This document shows, piece by piece, positions 47,539 to 56,501 of a stretch of DNA of 61,486 nucleotides. The notes below the pieces were generated by a model. It was not told the origin of the DNA and ran no database searches. It worked only from the letters and a program-made list of their open reading frames with translations. The position numbers and the translations under genes are program-made. Origin of the DNA: Desulfosporosinus shakirovi. GTDB lineage: Bacteria; Bacillota; Desulfitobacteriia; Desulfitobacteriales; Desulfitobacteriaceae. The DNA is taken from assembly GCF_020595055.1 (NCBI RefSeq), contig NZ_JAJDOO010000021.1:1-61486 (forward strand). Direction: 5' to 3'. Position 1 is the stretch's first letter. Each line of letters starts with the position of its first letter.

Positions 47539-48699
47539 ATGCGTAAAGAATTTTTAACCTATGGGTTGCCTCTTATTGAAGAGGATGATATTGCAGAAGT
47601 TGTGGACAGTCTCAGATCAAATTGGATTACCAAGGGACCCAAAACCCACGAGTTCGAGAAACGCTTTGCCGAGTATATCGGAGTCAAATATGCAATAGCT
47701 GTGAACTCCTGCACGGCAGGGCTGCATCTCGCGCTGGTGGCTGCCGGAATCAGTGCAGGGGATGAAGTGATCACAACTCCCATGACCTTTGCTTCCTCTG
47801 CAAACGTTATTATTCATACCGGAGCAACACCAATCTTTGCAGACATCGACCCGGTGACGATGAACATCGATGTCAACGAAGTTCGTAAAAAGATAACCCC
47901 CCGGACTAAGGCCATTATTCCGGTTCATCTTGCCGGACATCCGTGTGAAATGGATGAAATTATGGAGCTGGCCAAGGAATATAATCTTTTTGTACTGGAG
48001 GATGCAGCCCATGCTGTGTATACTAAGTACAAAGGGAAATTAATCGGTACCATCGGGAATGCAACGGCATTTTCTTTCTACGCCACCAAAAACTTGGCGA
48101 CGGGAGAAGGGGGCATGGTCACCACCAACGATGAGGCTCTTGCGGATAAAATCAGGATAATGAGTTCACATGGCATGAGCCGAAATGCCTGGAACCGCTA
48201 TTCGGCGTCTGGTTCCTGGTACTACGAAATTCTCCACCCCGGATACAAATACAATATGACGGATATTCAGGCGGCTCTCGGTCTGTCCCAATTGGCAAAA
48301 CTCGAGCGCATGCAGGGAGTTCGACTGGAAATAGCCGAGCGATTTAACGAAGCATTCGGCAAAATGCCCGAACTGGAAATTCCTCCCGAAAAGGAATATG
48401 CCCGCCATGCTTGGCATCTGTATATCCTAAAGCTAAATCTGGAGAAACTATCCATAGACAGAACAGAGTTTATCGAAGAATTGAAGAAGGAACAGATTGG
48501 AACGAGTGTGCACTTTATTCCCGTGCCAATGCATCCCTTCTATAGAGATACCTTCGGTTTCCAAAAAGGAGATTTTCCCCAGGCTGAAACGACCTTTGAA
48601 CGTATTATCTCCTTGCCCCTTTATCCGAAGATGAGTAAGCAAGATACGGAAGATGTCATTGAAGCTGTTGAACGAATTATCGAGGGTTTTCGCAAGTAA
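47539..48699 (+). CDS. DegT/DnrJ sugar aminotransferase (PglE/ArnB-like)
   Basis: 386 aa PLP enzyme distinct from the one at 38000. Visible: YGLPLIEEDDIAEVVDSLRS with NWITKGPKTHEFE, VNSCTAGLHLALVAAG, VLEDAAHAVYTKYKG, and the Schiff-base Lys in FSFYATKNLATGEGGM. This subgroup aminates 4-keto sugars, so it could use the product of the PglF-type dehydratase at 32347. A dedicated PglD acetyltransferase is not seen. AAAGGAGA precedes ATG 47539. It sits directly ahead of the phosphoglycosyl transferase. Confidence 0.88.
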   Translation: MRKEFLTYGLPLIEEDDIAEVVDSLRSNWITKGPKTHEFEKRFAEYIGVKYAIAVNSCTAGLHLALVAAGISAGDEVITTPMTFASSANVIIHTGATPIFADIDPVTMNIDVNEVRKKITPRTKAIIPVHLAGHPCEMDEIMELAKEYNLFVLEDAAHAVYTKYKGKLIGTIGNATAFSFYATKNLATGEGGMVTTNDEALADKIRIMSSHGMSRNAWNRYSASGSWYYEILHPGYKYNMTDIQAALGLSQLAKLERMQGVRLEIAERFNEAFGKMPELEIPPEKEYARHAWHLYILKLNLEKLSIDRTEFIEELKKEQIGTSVHFIPVPMHPFYRDTFGFQKGDFPQAETTFERIISLPLYPKMSKQDTEDVIEAVERIIEGFRK

Positions 48700-48721
48700 G
48701 ATACGGAAAGGAGACAAACCA

Positions 48722-49378
48722 ATGGGTCAGAGATTGGCGGCATCTGCTGAAAGTAAAGAGCTTATTTATTCCCGGTGGCAACTTGCTCTGAAGCGGCTGC
48801 TTGACCTTTTTGTCGCTGCTGTTCTTCTTGTGATCATATCACCGTTGTGGCTTTTTATAGTCCTTTGGATTCGCTTGGATTCTTCGGGACCGGCCATTTT
48901 CACACAAACCCGGGTGGGAATTTGGGGCAAGCCCTATACTATTTATAAGTTCAGGACGATGTCAGCCAATGCGGATGCCTTAATGAAGTCAAAGCTGGAA
49001 AAAGTAAAAAATCTGGAAAACTTCGTTTTTCAGGAGAAAAATGATCCCCGGATTACACGGAGCGGGAAGTTTTTGCGTAAAACCAGTTTGGATGAACTCC
49101 CTCAGCTCCTGAATATTTTGCTGGGCAATATGAGTCTTGTAGGACCTCGTCCGGAGGTTCCGGATATTGCAAAACACTACACACCGGAACAACGCCTGCG
49201 CCTTAACGTCTTGCCGGGGGTCACCGGATTGGCCCAAGTCAACGGGCGGAGTGAACTAACCTTGGGAGAAACCCTGGCCTATGATGTGGAATACGTCAGG
49301 CGTTGGAATATCTGGTTGGATTTATCGATTTTGTGGAAAACCTTCTCCGTCGTCTTCTCCGGTAAAGGGGCTTACTGA
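48722..49378 (+). CDS. Initiating phosphoglycosyl transferase (PglC/WcaJ-type sugar transferase)
   Basis: 218 aa. One re-entrant membrane helix (LLDLFVAAVLLVIISPLWL) then the catalytic domain: TRVGIWGKPYTIYKFRTM, KTSLDELPQLLNILLGNMSL with the Asp-Glu catalytic pair, VGPRPEVPD, LPGVTGLAQVNGR and a C-terminal DVEYVRRWNIWLDLSIL. It moves a sugar phosphate from a UDP-sugar to undecaprenyl phosphate and so starts the repeat unit. Small size fits the PglC class. Start chosen by AAAGGAG at 48706; the ORF extends upstream into the aminotransferase. Confidence 0.92.
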   Translation: MGQRLAASAESKELIYSRWQLALKRLLDLFVAAVLLVIISPLWLFIVLWIRLDSSGPAIFTQTRVGIWGKPYTIYKFRTMSANADALMKSKLEKVKNLENFVFQEKNDPRITRSGKFLRKTSLDELPQLLNILLGNMSLVGPRPEVPDIAKHYTPEQRLRLNVLPGVTGLAQVNGRSELTLGETLAYDVEYVRRWNIWLDLSILWKTFSVVFSGKGAY

Positions 49379-49530
49379 TATAAATGCCCAATAAATGGTT
49401 ATGATTTATTAAGGAAGGATCAAAAGAATACAAAGAACAATTCATAAAAAGGCAGGAGGTTTCAGGGAGGAACTGCTTTCTATCTTGTCGAATAGGAAAA
49501 GAAGGTTCTTGCATAAGGAGGAATAAACGA

Positions 49531-49767
49531 GTGATTAGAGAAAAGATTCTTGATATACTTACCGATATTTGTGGTACGGATGAGATAAAGCGGAACCCGG
49601 ATCTGGAATTGTTTAAGAATGGATTGCTTGATTCCTTTGGAATCATTGAATTATTTGTGGCCATTCACGAGCAGCTGGCCATTGAAGTGGCACCAACAGA
49701 AATGGAACGCGAGGAATGGGAGACCGCCAATAAAATCATTGCTTACCTGGAGGAGCGTAGGGGTTGA
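49531..49767 (+). CDS. dltC: D-alanyl carrier protein DltC
   Basis: 78 aa four-helix carrier protein with the phosphopantetheine Ser in NGLLDSFGIIEL near residue 34. It carries D-Ala from DltA to the membrane DltB/DltD machinery. AAGGAGG precedes GTG 49531. The 150-base gap before it is gene-free and may hold the dlt promoter. First gene of a dlt set in the order C-D-X-A-B; its stop overlaps the DltD start (TGATG). Confidence 0.93.
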   Translation: MIREKILDILTDICGTDEIKRNPDLELFKNGLLDSFGIIELFVAIHEQLAIEVAPTEMEREEWETANKIIAYLEERRG

Positions 49768-50987
49768 TGATTCGAAGTCGACTGGGGCCAATGCTTATTG
49801 CCGTCCTTCTCTTTGCTGTAACAATAGTTTGGATGGGCCCACTGACCCAGCAGGTTGTGGGGCTTTTTTGGCTTAAACAAGGGGTTACCCAAACCATCGG
49901 CGGCTCGCAAACTCCTGTAAGTTTTCAGGGCACGATCTTGCAGGAAAAAGCCCTGCGATCCCCGGATATTTTTCCTGTTTACGGGTCTTCGGAATTTTCC
50001 GCTGTCTCTGAATTTCATCCGTCACTTCTTTTTGAGGGAAAACCCACCGGGTTTGCCCCTTTTCTTGTGGGGCGAGGAGGAACCCAGGACATCATCCATG
50101 CTTTAAACATGGCAGCTTTAGGAGAGTCTCTTAAGGGCAAAAAAATTGCCCTTATACTTTCTGCACAATGGTTTACTCCGGAAGGAATCAGTCCCGCGTA
50201 TTTTAAACAGAATTTTTCCCCGCTCCACGCCTATCGAATGGTTTTTGACTCCTCTTTATCTGCAGAGACTAAAACTTCATTAATAACCCGCCTCTTAGAC
50301 TTTCCCGAAGCCTTTGAGGAGCAACCCACTCTCTACGCCCTTCTAAACCAGCACTTACTTACAAGCCAAAAACCAAGCTTTGGGAGTCTGAGATTAGCAG
50401 TTGGGGGAAGAATTGAAATGGCCGCCCTCGAAGCTCAAGACGCGTTGAAAACTATTGCCTACGCCCGGCTAATCAACCCAAAAGGTGTCTTAATAAATGC
50501 TGCTGTAACGGCGCCGCCTCTTGCCTCGTGGCAGGAATTAAAAGAGAAGGCCACCAGGCAGGGTGAAGAATTGACCCATAATAATCCATTCGGTATCTTG
50601 GATCAGTACTATTCAGAGAATATACAACCCAGGCTCGCCCAGAATAGAAATTCATCGTCCCATTCGGGACTATATCCCTCGCCTGAATACCAAGATCTGG
50701 AGCTATTGTTGGATTTACTCCAAGAGACTAAGGCTCAACCGATGTTTATTATAGTGCCAGTCAATGGAACTTGGTATGATTATACAGGTTTTCCGATAGA
50801 GGAACGAAAGGCGTATTATTTACGAGCAGAGAAGATGATCAAGGACAGAGGGTTTGTGGTTGCAAATTTCGGAGATCACGAATATGATGCTTACTTCTTG
50901 CAGGACACGATGCACTTGGGCTGGAAAGGGTGGGTGAACATCGATGAAGTATTGGACGGATTTTATCACGAAGGGGAAGGGACCTAA
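49767..50987 (+). CDS. dltD: DltD, D-alanyl transfer protein
   Basis: 406 aa. An N-terminal membrane anchor (MLIAVLLFAVTIVWMGPL) is followed by an outer SGNH-like hydrolase domain: VYGSSEFSAV with the nucleophile Ser, LVGRGGTQDIIHALNM, LILSAQWFTPEG, and AYFLQDTMHLGWKGWV with the Asp/His pair. It acts on the outer face, moving D-Ala from DltB to teichoic acid. Coupled to dltC. The dltX frame begins inside its last codons. Confidence 0.92.
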   Translation: MIRSRLGPMLIAVLLFAVTIVWMGPLTQQVVGLFWLKQGVTQTIGGSQTPVSFQGTILQEKALRSPDIFPVYGSSEFSAVSEFHPSLLFEGKPTGFAPFLVGRGGTQDIIHALNMAALGESLKGKKIALILSAQWFTPEGISPAYFKQNFSPLHAYRMVFDSSLSAETKTSLITRLLDFPEAFEEQPTLYALLNQHLLTSQKPSFGSLRLAVGGRIEMAALEAQDALKTIAYARLINPKGVLINAAVTAPPLASWQELKEKATRQGEELTHNNPFGILDQYYSENIQPRLAQNRNSSSHSGLYPSPEYQDLELLLDLLQETKAQPMFIIVPVNGTWYDYTGFPIEERKAYYLRAEKMIKDRGFVVANFGDHEYDAYFLQDTMHLGWKGWVNIDEVLDGFYHEGEGT

Positions 50988-51117
50988 GGAATGGAATCCC
51001 ACCTTAATATGGTGTAGTCGAGTTGCCTATTACTACCTCATCCTGATGGGTTTGTTTATTCTTTATTTAGTGCAAAAGCAACAAACTACAGTTCCGTTTA
51101 TTTACAATAACTTTTAG
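50944..51117 (+). CDS. dltX: DltX, small membrane peptide of the D-alanylation machinery
   Basis: A short frame between dltD and dltA. It has one membrane helix (VAYYYLILMGLFILYLV) and ends in TTVPFIYNNF, which matches the invariant DltX C-terminal FIYNxF tail that acts as acyl relay in D-alanylation. ATG 50944 gives 57 residues and overlaps dltD by 44 bases; no better start codon is in frame, and the family is usually 45-50 residues, so the true start may be non-standard around 50985. Stop at 51115-51117, 20 bases before dltA. Confidence 0.82.
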   Translation: MKYWTDFITKGKGPKEWNPTLIWCSRVAYYYLILMGLFILYLVQKQQTTVPFIYNNF

Positions 51118-51137
51118 GCGAATGGGGAATGTGTTTC

Positions 51138-52730
51138 ATGCTTAGTGAAAAAATCCATGATTGGTCTATAAGATGTCCGGAGCGGGTGGCACATGGACAT
51201 GGGAATTCTGTTTTAACCTATGCTTCTTTAGAAAGCAGATCTAATTCTATTGCAGTATGGCTTCATGAACTGAATTCAGCTGAGGGAATAACTCGTCAAA
51301 CTCCGGTTGTCGTGTACGGGCATAAAGAAAATGAGATGCCGGTATTATTTATGGCTTGTGTCAAAGCAGGCCATCCCTATATTCCTGTGGATTCCTCCGT
51401 GCCTGGGGAGCGGCTTTGGCAAATTATTGAGGCTTCCGGGGCAAGGGCAGTCCTTTCCCCTCAAATTGTGCCTAAAGGGGATGCCTCGCACAAAGTTATG
51501 ATCCAAGAAATGATTTCACCGGACGGGCAGGACAGTATCCTTAAGGGATATCAATGGGAAGTACCGTCATCCGCATGGCAGGTACAACCGGATGAAGTTT
51601 ACTACATTATCTACACCTCCGGCAGTACAGGAGTACCTAAGGGAGTTCAGATTACCCTGGGGGCTTTAGAGAGTTTTCTCAACTGGGTCAACCCGGCCTT
51701 TCAGCCGGAGGAAATGAATGAGGTCTTTCTCAATCAGGCCCCCTTTTCCTTTGACCTTTCGGTGATGGATTTATATATGTCCTTAAGTACAGGAGGGACC
51801 CTTTGGAGTGTGGACAAAAACCAAATTGCTAACCCCAAAGAACTCTTTGCTTCCTTCGCTTCCTCGAACATCAGTTACTGGGTATCAACCCCTTCCTTTG
51901 CCGAGGTGTGTTTAATGGATCCCGGTTTTAATGATACCCTGCTGCCCCGGGTCAAGCGTTTTCTCTTTTGCGGAGAGATTCTTACCCATGATTGCGCAAC
52001 TAAACTGGCTCAGCGCTTTCCGGGAGCTAAGGTGGAAAATCTCTATGGCCCCACCGAAGCCACAGTGGCGGTAACCAATCTGACCATCACCCAAGACATT
52101 CTGAACGGGTTTAATCCACTTCCGGTAGGAAGGGTTAAACCGGATGCTCTGGTCCTCATCTGTGATACCCATGGACTCACGGCAACCATAGCCGCTGAGA
52201 AGGGGCTTTTGCCCCAAAGACCTGAGACCCTGTCCGAGGGAGAGGCGGGGGAACTGGTTATTGCCGGCCCCAATGTGAGTGTGGGCTACCTTAACAATCC
52301 AGAGCAAACTGCCAAGGCTTTTTTTAGCTGGCAAGAACAAGGGGTAACTTGGAATGCTTACCGAACGGGAGATTCTGGGCTGTTTAAAGAGGGCTTCCTC
52401 TTTTACCAAGGCAGGTTGGATTTTCAGGTTAAGCTCCATGGTTACCGGATCGAATTAGGAGAAATCGAGGAAAATCTCAGGCGCTTAGCGATGGTTGAGA
52501 ATGCCGTAGTTTTACCCATTGAACGACGCGGTAAAGTGGAATATTTACAGGCCTTTATTACCGTGAGTAAGCCTGTGGAAGACGAATTCAAGGCGACTCT
52601 TGCTCTGAAGGAAGATTTGCGCAGACACTTGCCCGAATATATGATCCCGCGTCGGTTTAAATTCCTCGAGAAAATGCCCATGACACCGAATGGTAAGGCA
52701 GACCGGCGTGCTTTGCTGGGAGGTCAATAA
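51138..52730 (+). CDS. dltA: D-alanine--carrier protein ligase DltA
   Basis: 530 aa adenylate-forming enzyme. YYIIYTSGSTGVPKGVQIT for ATP, NQAPFSFDLSVMDLYMSL, FCGEILTHDC, NLYGPTEATVAVT, YRTGDSGLF, FQVKLHGYRIELGEIE and the C-terminal Lys in TPNGKADRRALL. It activates D-Ala and loads it on DltC. The HGYRIELGEIEENLR stretch is typical of DltA rather than an NRPS. ATG 51138 is preferred, nine bases after GGGGA. Its stop overlaps the DltB start (TAATG). Confidence 0.93.
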   Translation: MLSEKIHDWSIRCPERVAHGHGNSVLTYASLESRSNSIAVWLHELNSAEGITRQTPVVVYGHKENEMPVLFMACVKAGHPYIPVDSSVPGERLWQIIEASGARAVLSPQIVPKGDASHKVMIQEMISPDGQDSILKGYQWEVPSSAWQVQPDEVYYIIYTSGSTGVPKGVQITLGALESFLNWVNPAFQPEEMNEVFLNQAPFSFDLSVMDLYMSLSTGGTLWSVDKNQIANPKELFASFASSNISYWVSTPSFAEVCLMDPGFNDTLLPRVKRFLFCGEILTHDCATKLAQRFPGAKVENLYGPTEATVAVTNLTITQDILNGFNPLPVGRVKPDALVLICDTHGLTATIAAEKGLLPQRPETLSEGEAGELVIAGPNVSVGYLNNPEQTAKAFFSWQEQGVTWNAYRTGDSGLFKEGFLFYQGRLDFQVKLHGYRIELGEIEENLRRLAMVENAVVLPIERRGKVEYLQAFITVSKPVEDEFKATLALKEDLRRHLPEYMIPRRFKFLEKMPMTPNGKADRRALLGGQ

Positions 52731-53902
52731 TGACGCCTTTTGAGGACTTTTCCTTTTTCATCTATTTGCTTATCCCAATGGTGCCGGCAGTTTTGCTGGG
52801 GATTCTCGGAGTATCCGGTAAAGTACGAGCTGCCTGGGTCTTACTTTCTACCTTGGGTATGCTTCTGCTCATTGGACGACCACTGAGCGTTCTCTATCAG
52901 ATTGCAGGTTATCTTTTGTTCCAATGGATTATAGTACGGCTTTACTTGTCCTATCGACTGAGTGCACTGGGAAAAAATCGCGCCGGTGTCTTTTATCTGG
53001 TAACTTTCTTAGCCATTCTGCCCTTAGTGGTCGTAAAGATTAACCCTAGTTTTATAGCGCTGGGCTTTTGGCAAACTGTCATCGGGTTTATAGGGATTTC
53101 CTATTTAACCTTCCGTACGGCAGGGATCATTCTGGAAATTCGCGATGGGTTGATTAAAGAGGTTCGATTGGTGGATTTCATCAGCTTTGTCCTCTTTTTC
53201 CCGACCATTGCCTCCGGCCCGATCGACCGCTACCGACGCTTTGTTACGGATCTTTATAAACCCCTTACTCGTCAGGATTATGGTGAGCTGGCCATCCAGG
53301 GAATGGACTATATTTTTCGAGGCTTTCTGTATAAGTTTATTATCGCCTATCTTATCAATAAGTATTGGCTTGAGCCCTTGAACCATACTTTTGGATTCCT
53401 GCCAACCCTTAAGTACATGTACGTTTACGGCTTTTACCTCTTCTTTAATTTTGCAGGGTACAGCGCCTTTGCCATCGGAGTCAGTTATCTGATGGGCATT
53501 AAGACCCCTATCAACTTTGATAAACCATTTATGTCTAAAAATATCAAAGATTTTTGGAACCGTTGGCATATTTCTCTGTCATTTTGGTTTAGAGATTACA
53601 TCTACATGCGTTTCGTCCTTGATTCAGCTAAGAAAAAGCGCTTTAAAAATCGTTATACCGCCTCCTATGTAGGTTATCTCCTCCTTTTTGGCATTATGGG
53701 AGTATGGCACGGAACCCAACTCCAGTATGTCTTGTATGGGCTTTATCATGCGGGGCTGATGATTGGCTTTGACTTTCTGGACCGCAAGAACAAAACCCGG
53801 AAGTATTGGGGGACAGGGCGGATCTGGGATCTGTCAGCGATTCTGGTTACCTTTCATTTTGTAATGTTTGGTTTTCTGATCTTTTCCGGCCGCCTGGTTT
53901 AA
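52730..53902 (+). CDS. dltB: DltB, membrane O-acyltransferase (MBOAT)
   Basis: 390 aa with about 11 helices. MBOAT marks: FLTFRTAGIILEIRDG as SYLTFRTAG, FFPTIASGPIDRYRRF, FWNRWHISLSFWFRDYIYM, and the catalytic His in GIMGVWHGTQLQYVLYGLYH. It passes D-Ala across the membrane from DltC. The last dlt gene. The next 213 bases (53903-54115) hold no clear gene. Confidence 0.93.
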   Translation: MTPFEDFSFFIYLLIPMVPAVLLGILGVSGKVRAAWVLLSTLGMLLLIGRPLSVLYQIAGYLLFQWIIVRLYLSYRLSALGKNRAGVFYLVTFLAILPLVVVKINPSFIALGFWQTVIGFIGISYLTFRTAGIILEIRDGLIKEVRLVDFISFVLFFPTIASGPIDRYRRFVTDLYKPLTRQDYGELAIQGMDYIFRGFLYKFIIAYLINKYWLEPLNHTFGFLPTLKYMYVYGFYLFFNFAGYSAFAIGVSYLMGIKTPINFDKPFMSKNIKDFWNRWHISLSFWFRDYIYMRFVLDSAKKKRFKNRYTASYVGYLLLFGIMGVWHGTQLQYVLYGLYHAGLMIGFDFLDRKNKTRKYWGTGRIWDLSAILVTFHFVMFGFLIFSGRLV

Positions 53903-54115
53903 AGGGCGGCGATCAACTTCATCTTGTATGCTCCGGCTCCGCTAGGTCAACTGTATCAGTTAGATTTAGGGGGCTTTTTTACTATTTTCTGTACTAGTCA
54001 GACTAAGTTTTCTATAAGCCCTCGATTAACAGTTTTTGGGCAGGAATCCTCTCCTTTAGTGTCGAATAAGAAATGGAATATTGTCTTGGACACATTAGAG
54101 AGGGGTAGTAGGAGT

Positions 54116-56473
54116 ATGGGGGCACAACGCGTCAAGAAGATCATGGCAGTACTTATCATCGGACTTATTATTATCCAGCTAGTCCCGGCCAGACCGGTCA
54201 TGGCAGCCGTAGATCAGAAGGCCTATTATAATGAGATCGGTGAAAAGTTAGAGGATATGGCCAATAAATATAATATTCCGCCTGTACTCCTCAAAGCAGT
54301 TGCTTGGATGGAGAGTGGTTGGAAGCAATGGGAAATGGATACTGTGACGGGAAAGCCTATAACCGATAAACCATTAATAGGACGTGACGGAATTGGGATA
54401 GGGATTATGCAAGTTTCCTCATACGATCCCAAGGATACAGAGACGATGGACAAATTAAAAAATGATATCGACTATAATATTGAGATTGGTTGTCAGATGC
54501 TCAACCAAAAATGGCGGGCTTACCCCAAGATTGGGGACGGGGACCGCAATGTTTTAGAAAACTGGTATTTTGCCATCTGGGGTTATAATAGTTGGGCAAC
54601 CAGAAATAATCCCAATGCCATAACGGGTAAATCCGCTTATCAGGATTCGGTGTTTAGTCTGATGGGTCAAAAGTACAACAGTGCAATTACCTTTGCGCCG
54701 GGAGCCACAAAGTTCCCGAAGGAACTCTTACCTCCCGTAAATCCTCCCTACTTATCCGGTCGTTGGAGTACTCCGGCCTCGATTCATTTAGGAGATTTAG
54801 AGATTGATGAAGACAGCTTGGTTGATTCCGGTGGAGGAACCGGCGCCGAATCCGCCAATGGTGATTACTGGTACAACTATGCTCGTTGGAGTTCGTATTA
54901 TGCTTTAGGATTTTATGTTACTGCTTATAAGAGTCCCTCGGTTACAGATAAAGAGATTGTTGAAAAGAAAATTCTTAACGCCTATGGCAAACTGTTAACG
55001 GAAGCAGATGTTTTGATGCTCGAAAAGAACGACACTTCTTATGCCAGTGCGGCTAAATACTACTGGACAATCTCGCAGGGACCAAACCTGGATGCTTCCA
55101 TCCAGAAACGTGCCCAAACAGGTCATCTCAGTGCCTTAAACAAGCTCTTAGCTGAAGCTGATAAATTGGCCCTTGCAGACAGCCTCACTTACGCGACGGC
55201 TGCCCAGGACTATGGAATAATCTTACAGGGGTCAAATCTGGATGCCAACTTGGAAGAACGGGCTAAAAATGGCCTGCGAAACACCTATACAAAGCTCTTG
55301 GCTGAAGCAGATAAATTAGCCCTGGAAGGGACAGCCTCCTCTAATGAGACTGCGGCAAAATACTATTTGACGGTTGTGCAGGGACAAGTCCTGGATGCCA
55401 GCCTCACAGAACGCGCCAGAGTCGGGTACGAAAAAATAAAGGACACTAACCCTTTGCCAACGCCAACGCCAACGCCAACGCCAACGCCGACGCCGACTCC
55501 GACTCCGACTCCGACTCCAACGCCAACGCCGACTCCAACCCCCGACCCCAAGGAGTTAAGCATCGAGCGGCTCTATGGGATGAGGGCAGAAGACACGGCG
55601 ATCAAAATATCCCAAACCGGCTGGGTGAAAAATTCTGCCCCGGTCGTGCTCCTTGCACGAGTAGACCGCTTTCAAGATGCCTTAGCAGCTGCCCCTTTGG
55701 CAAAGAAGCTTAAGGCACCCTTACTTTTAACATCCCCGTATCAGTTAGACAAAGAGGTTTTAGAAGAAATAAAACGTCTGTCCTCTGAGGCTAAGGTCTA
55801 TGTCATCGGTGGAGAGGGAGCGATACTGAAGCCGGTTACAAACGCTCTTGTGAAAGAGGGTTTATCCTATGAACGAATCTTCGGAGAGTCAGCGCCAGAT
55901 ACTGCCGCTGCTATTGCCAGGAAGATCGGACCCAGTTCACAGGTGATCTTAGCTTCCGGTACCAGCTTTCCGGATGCTCTCTCGGCTTCTGCTCCGGCAG
56001 CGGCTTTAGGGATTCCGATTCTTCTGACAGAACAAAACAAATTGCCCGCGGCCACTAAGCAAATACTAAAAGACTTCGGGGTGACAAAAACCATCATTGT
56101 AGGAGGGAAATTTGCGGTATCCACTACGTTTGATGCCAAAGGAGGTCCCTTAGAACCCCATGGTCCTTTGCGCTTGGCTGGGGATACAAAATATGATACG
56201 ATGTTACAAATTGTGAAGCATTTTAACCAAAATCCTGAATCCATCGTCATAGCCACAGGGGAGACCTTCCCAGATGGCTTATCCGGAGGTGCTTTTGCAG
56301 CTTTGACTGGAAGCCCAATGATTCTCGTCCCCAAAGGAGATCTGAATTCGGATACAAGTACTTACTTAAAGGGACTGTGCGGGAAGACTAAAACAGCTTA
56401 TATTTTGGGCGGAACCGGGGTAATCCCAAGCACAAATGAAAAAACAATGGGGAGTCTCTTGACTTCTCAATGA
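54116..56473 (+). CDS. Secreted transglycosylase-like protein with helical repeats, Pro-Thr linker and CWB2 wall-binding repeats
   Basis: 785 aa. Signal peptide (KKIMAVLIIGLIIIQLV, cut after PVMA). Residues ~45-220 resemble a lytic transglycosylase: PPVLLKAVAWMESGWKQWE with the catalytic Glu, GIGIMQVSSYDP, and WYFAIWGYNSWATR. Then three ~55-residue helical repeats (LLAEADKLALxxxxxYATAAxDY), a run of about 15 Pro-Thr pairs coded by hexamer repeats, and three CWB2 (PF04122) repeats beginning ERLYGMRAEDTAIK, ERIFGESAPDTAAAI and RLAGDTKYDTM. CWB2 binds anionic wall polymers. It sits beside the dlt and polymer genes. Start: AGAGGGG ten bases before ATG 54116. Confidence 0.88.
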   Translation: MGAQRVKKIMAVLIIGLIIIQLVPARPVMAAVDQKAYYNEIGEKLEDMANKYNIPPVLLKAVAWMESGWKQWEMDTVTGKPITDKPLIGRDGIGIGIMQVSSYDPKDTETMDKLKNDIDYNIEIGCQMLNQKWRAYPKIGDGDRNVLENWYFAIWGYNSWATRNNPNAITGKSAYQDSVFSLMGQKYNSAITFAPGATKFPKELLPPVNPPYLSGRWSTPASIHLGDLEIDEDSLVDSGGGTGAESANGDYWYNYARWSSYYALGFYVTAYKSPSVTDKEIVEKKILNAYGKLLTEADVLMLEKNDTSYASAAKYYWTISQGPNLDASIQKRAQTGHLSALNKLLAEADKLALADSLTYATAAQDYGIILQGSNLDANLEERAKNGLRNTYTKLLAEADKLALEGTASSNETAAKYYLTVVQGQVLDASLTERARVGYEKIKDTNPLPTPTPTPTPTPTPTPTPTPTPTPTPTPTPDPKELSIERLYGMRAEDTAIKISQTGWVKNSAPVVLLARVDRFQDALAAAPLAKKLKAPLLLTSPYQLDKEVLEEIKRLSSEAKVYVIGGEGAILKPVTNALVKEGLSYERIFGESAPDTAAAIARKIGPSSQVILASGTSFPDALSASAPAAALGIPILLTEQNKLPAATKQILKDFGVTKTIIVGGKFAVSTTFDAKGGPLEPHGPLRLAGDTKYDTMLQIVKHFNQNPESIVIATGETFPDGLSGGAFAALTGSPMILVPKGDLNSDTSTYLKGLCGKTKTAYILGGTGVIPSTNEKTMGSLLTSQ
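55457..55540 (+). repeat. In-frame hexanucleotide repeat coding Pro-Thr linker
   Basis: About 14 units of CCAACG/CCGACG/CCGACT in tandem. Each unit codes Pro-Thr, so gain or loss of units changes linker length without shifting the frame. Confidence 0.9.
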
Positions 56474-56501
56474 TCCCAAATCGGCAGAGGATGAAAAATT
56501 A

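Noticed and set aside
51138-52730. Second NRPS adenylation domain
   Set aside because: It is DltA: no condensation or carrier domain is fused, and dltC, dltD, dltX and dltB surround it.
55457-55540. Hexamer run as a regulatory or CRISPR-like repeat
   Set aside because: It lies inside one long reading frame and codes a Pro-Thr linker between two known domain types.
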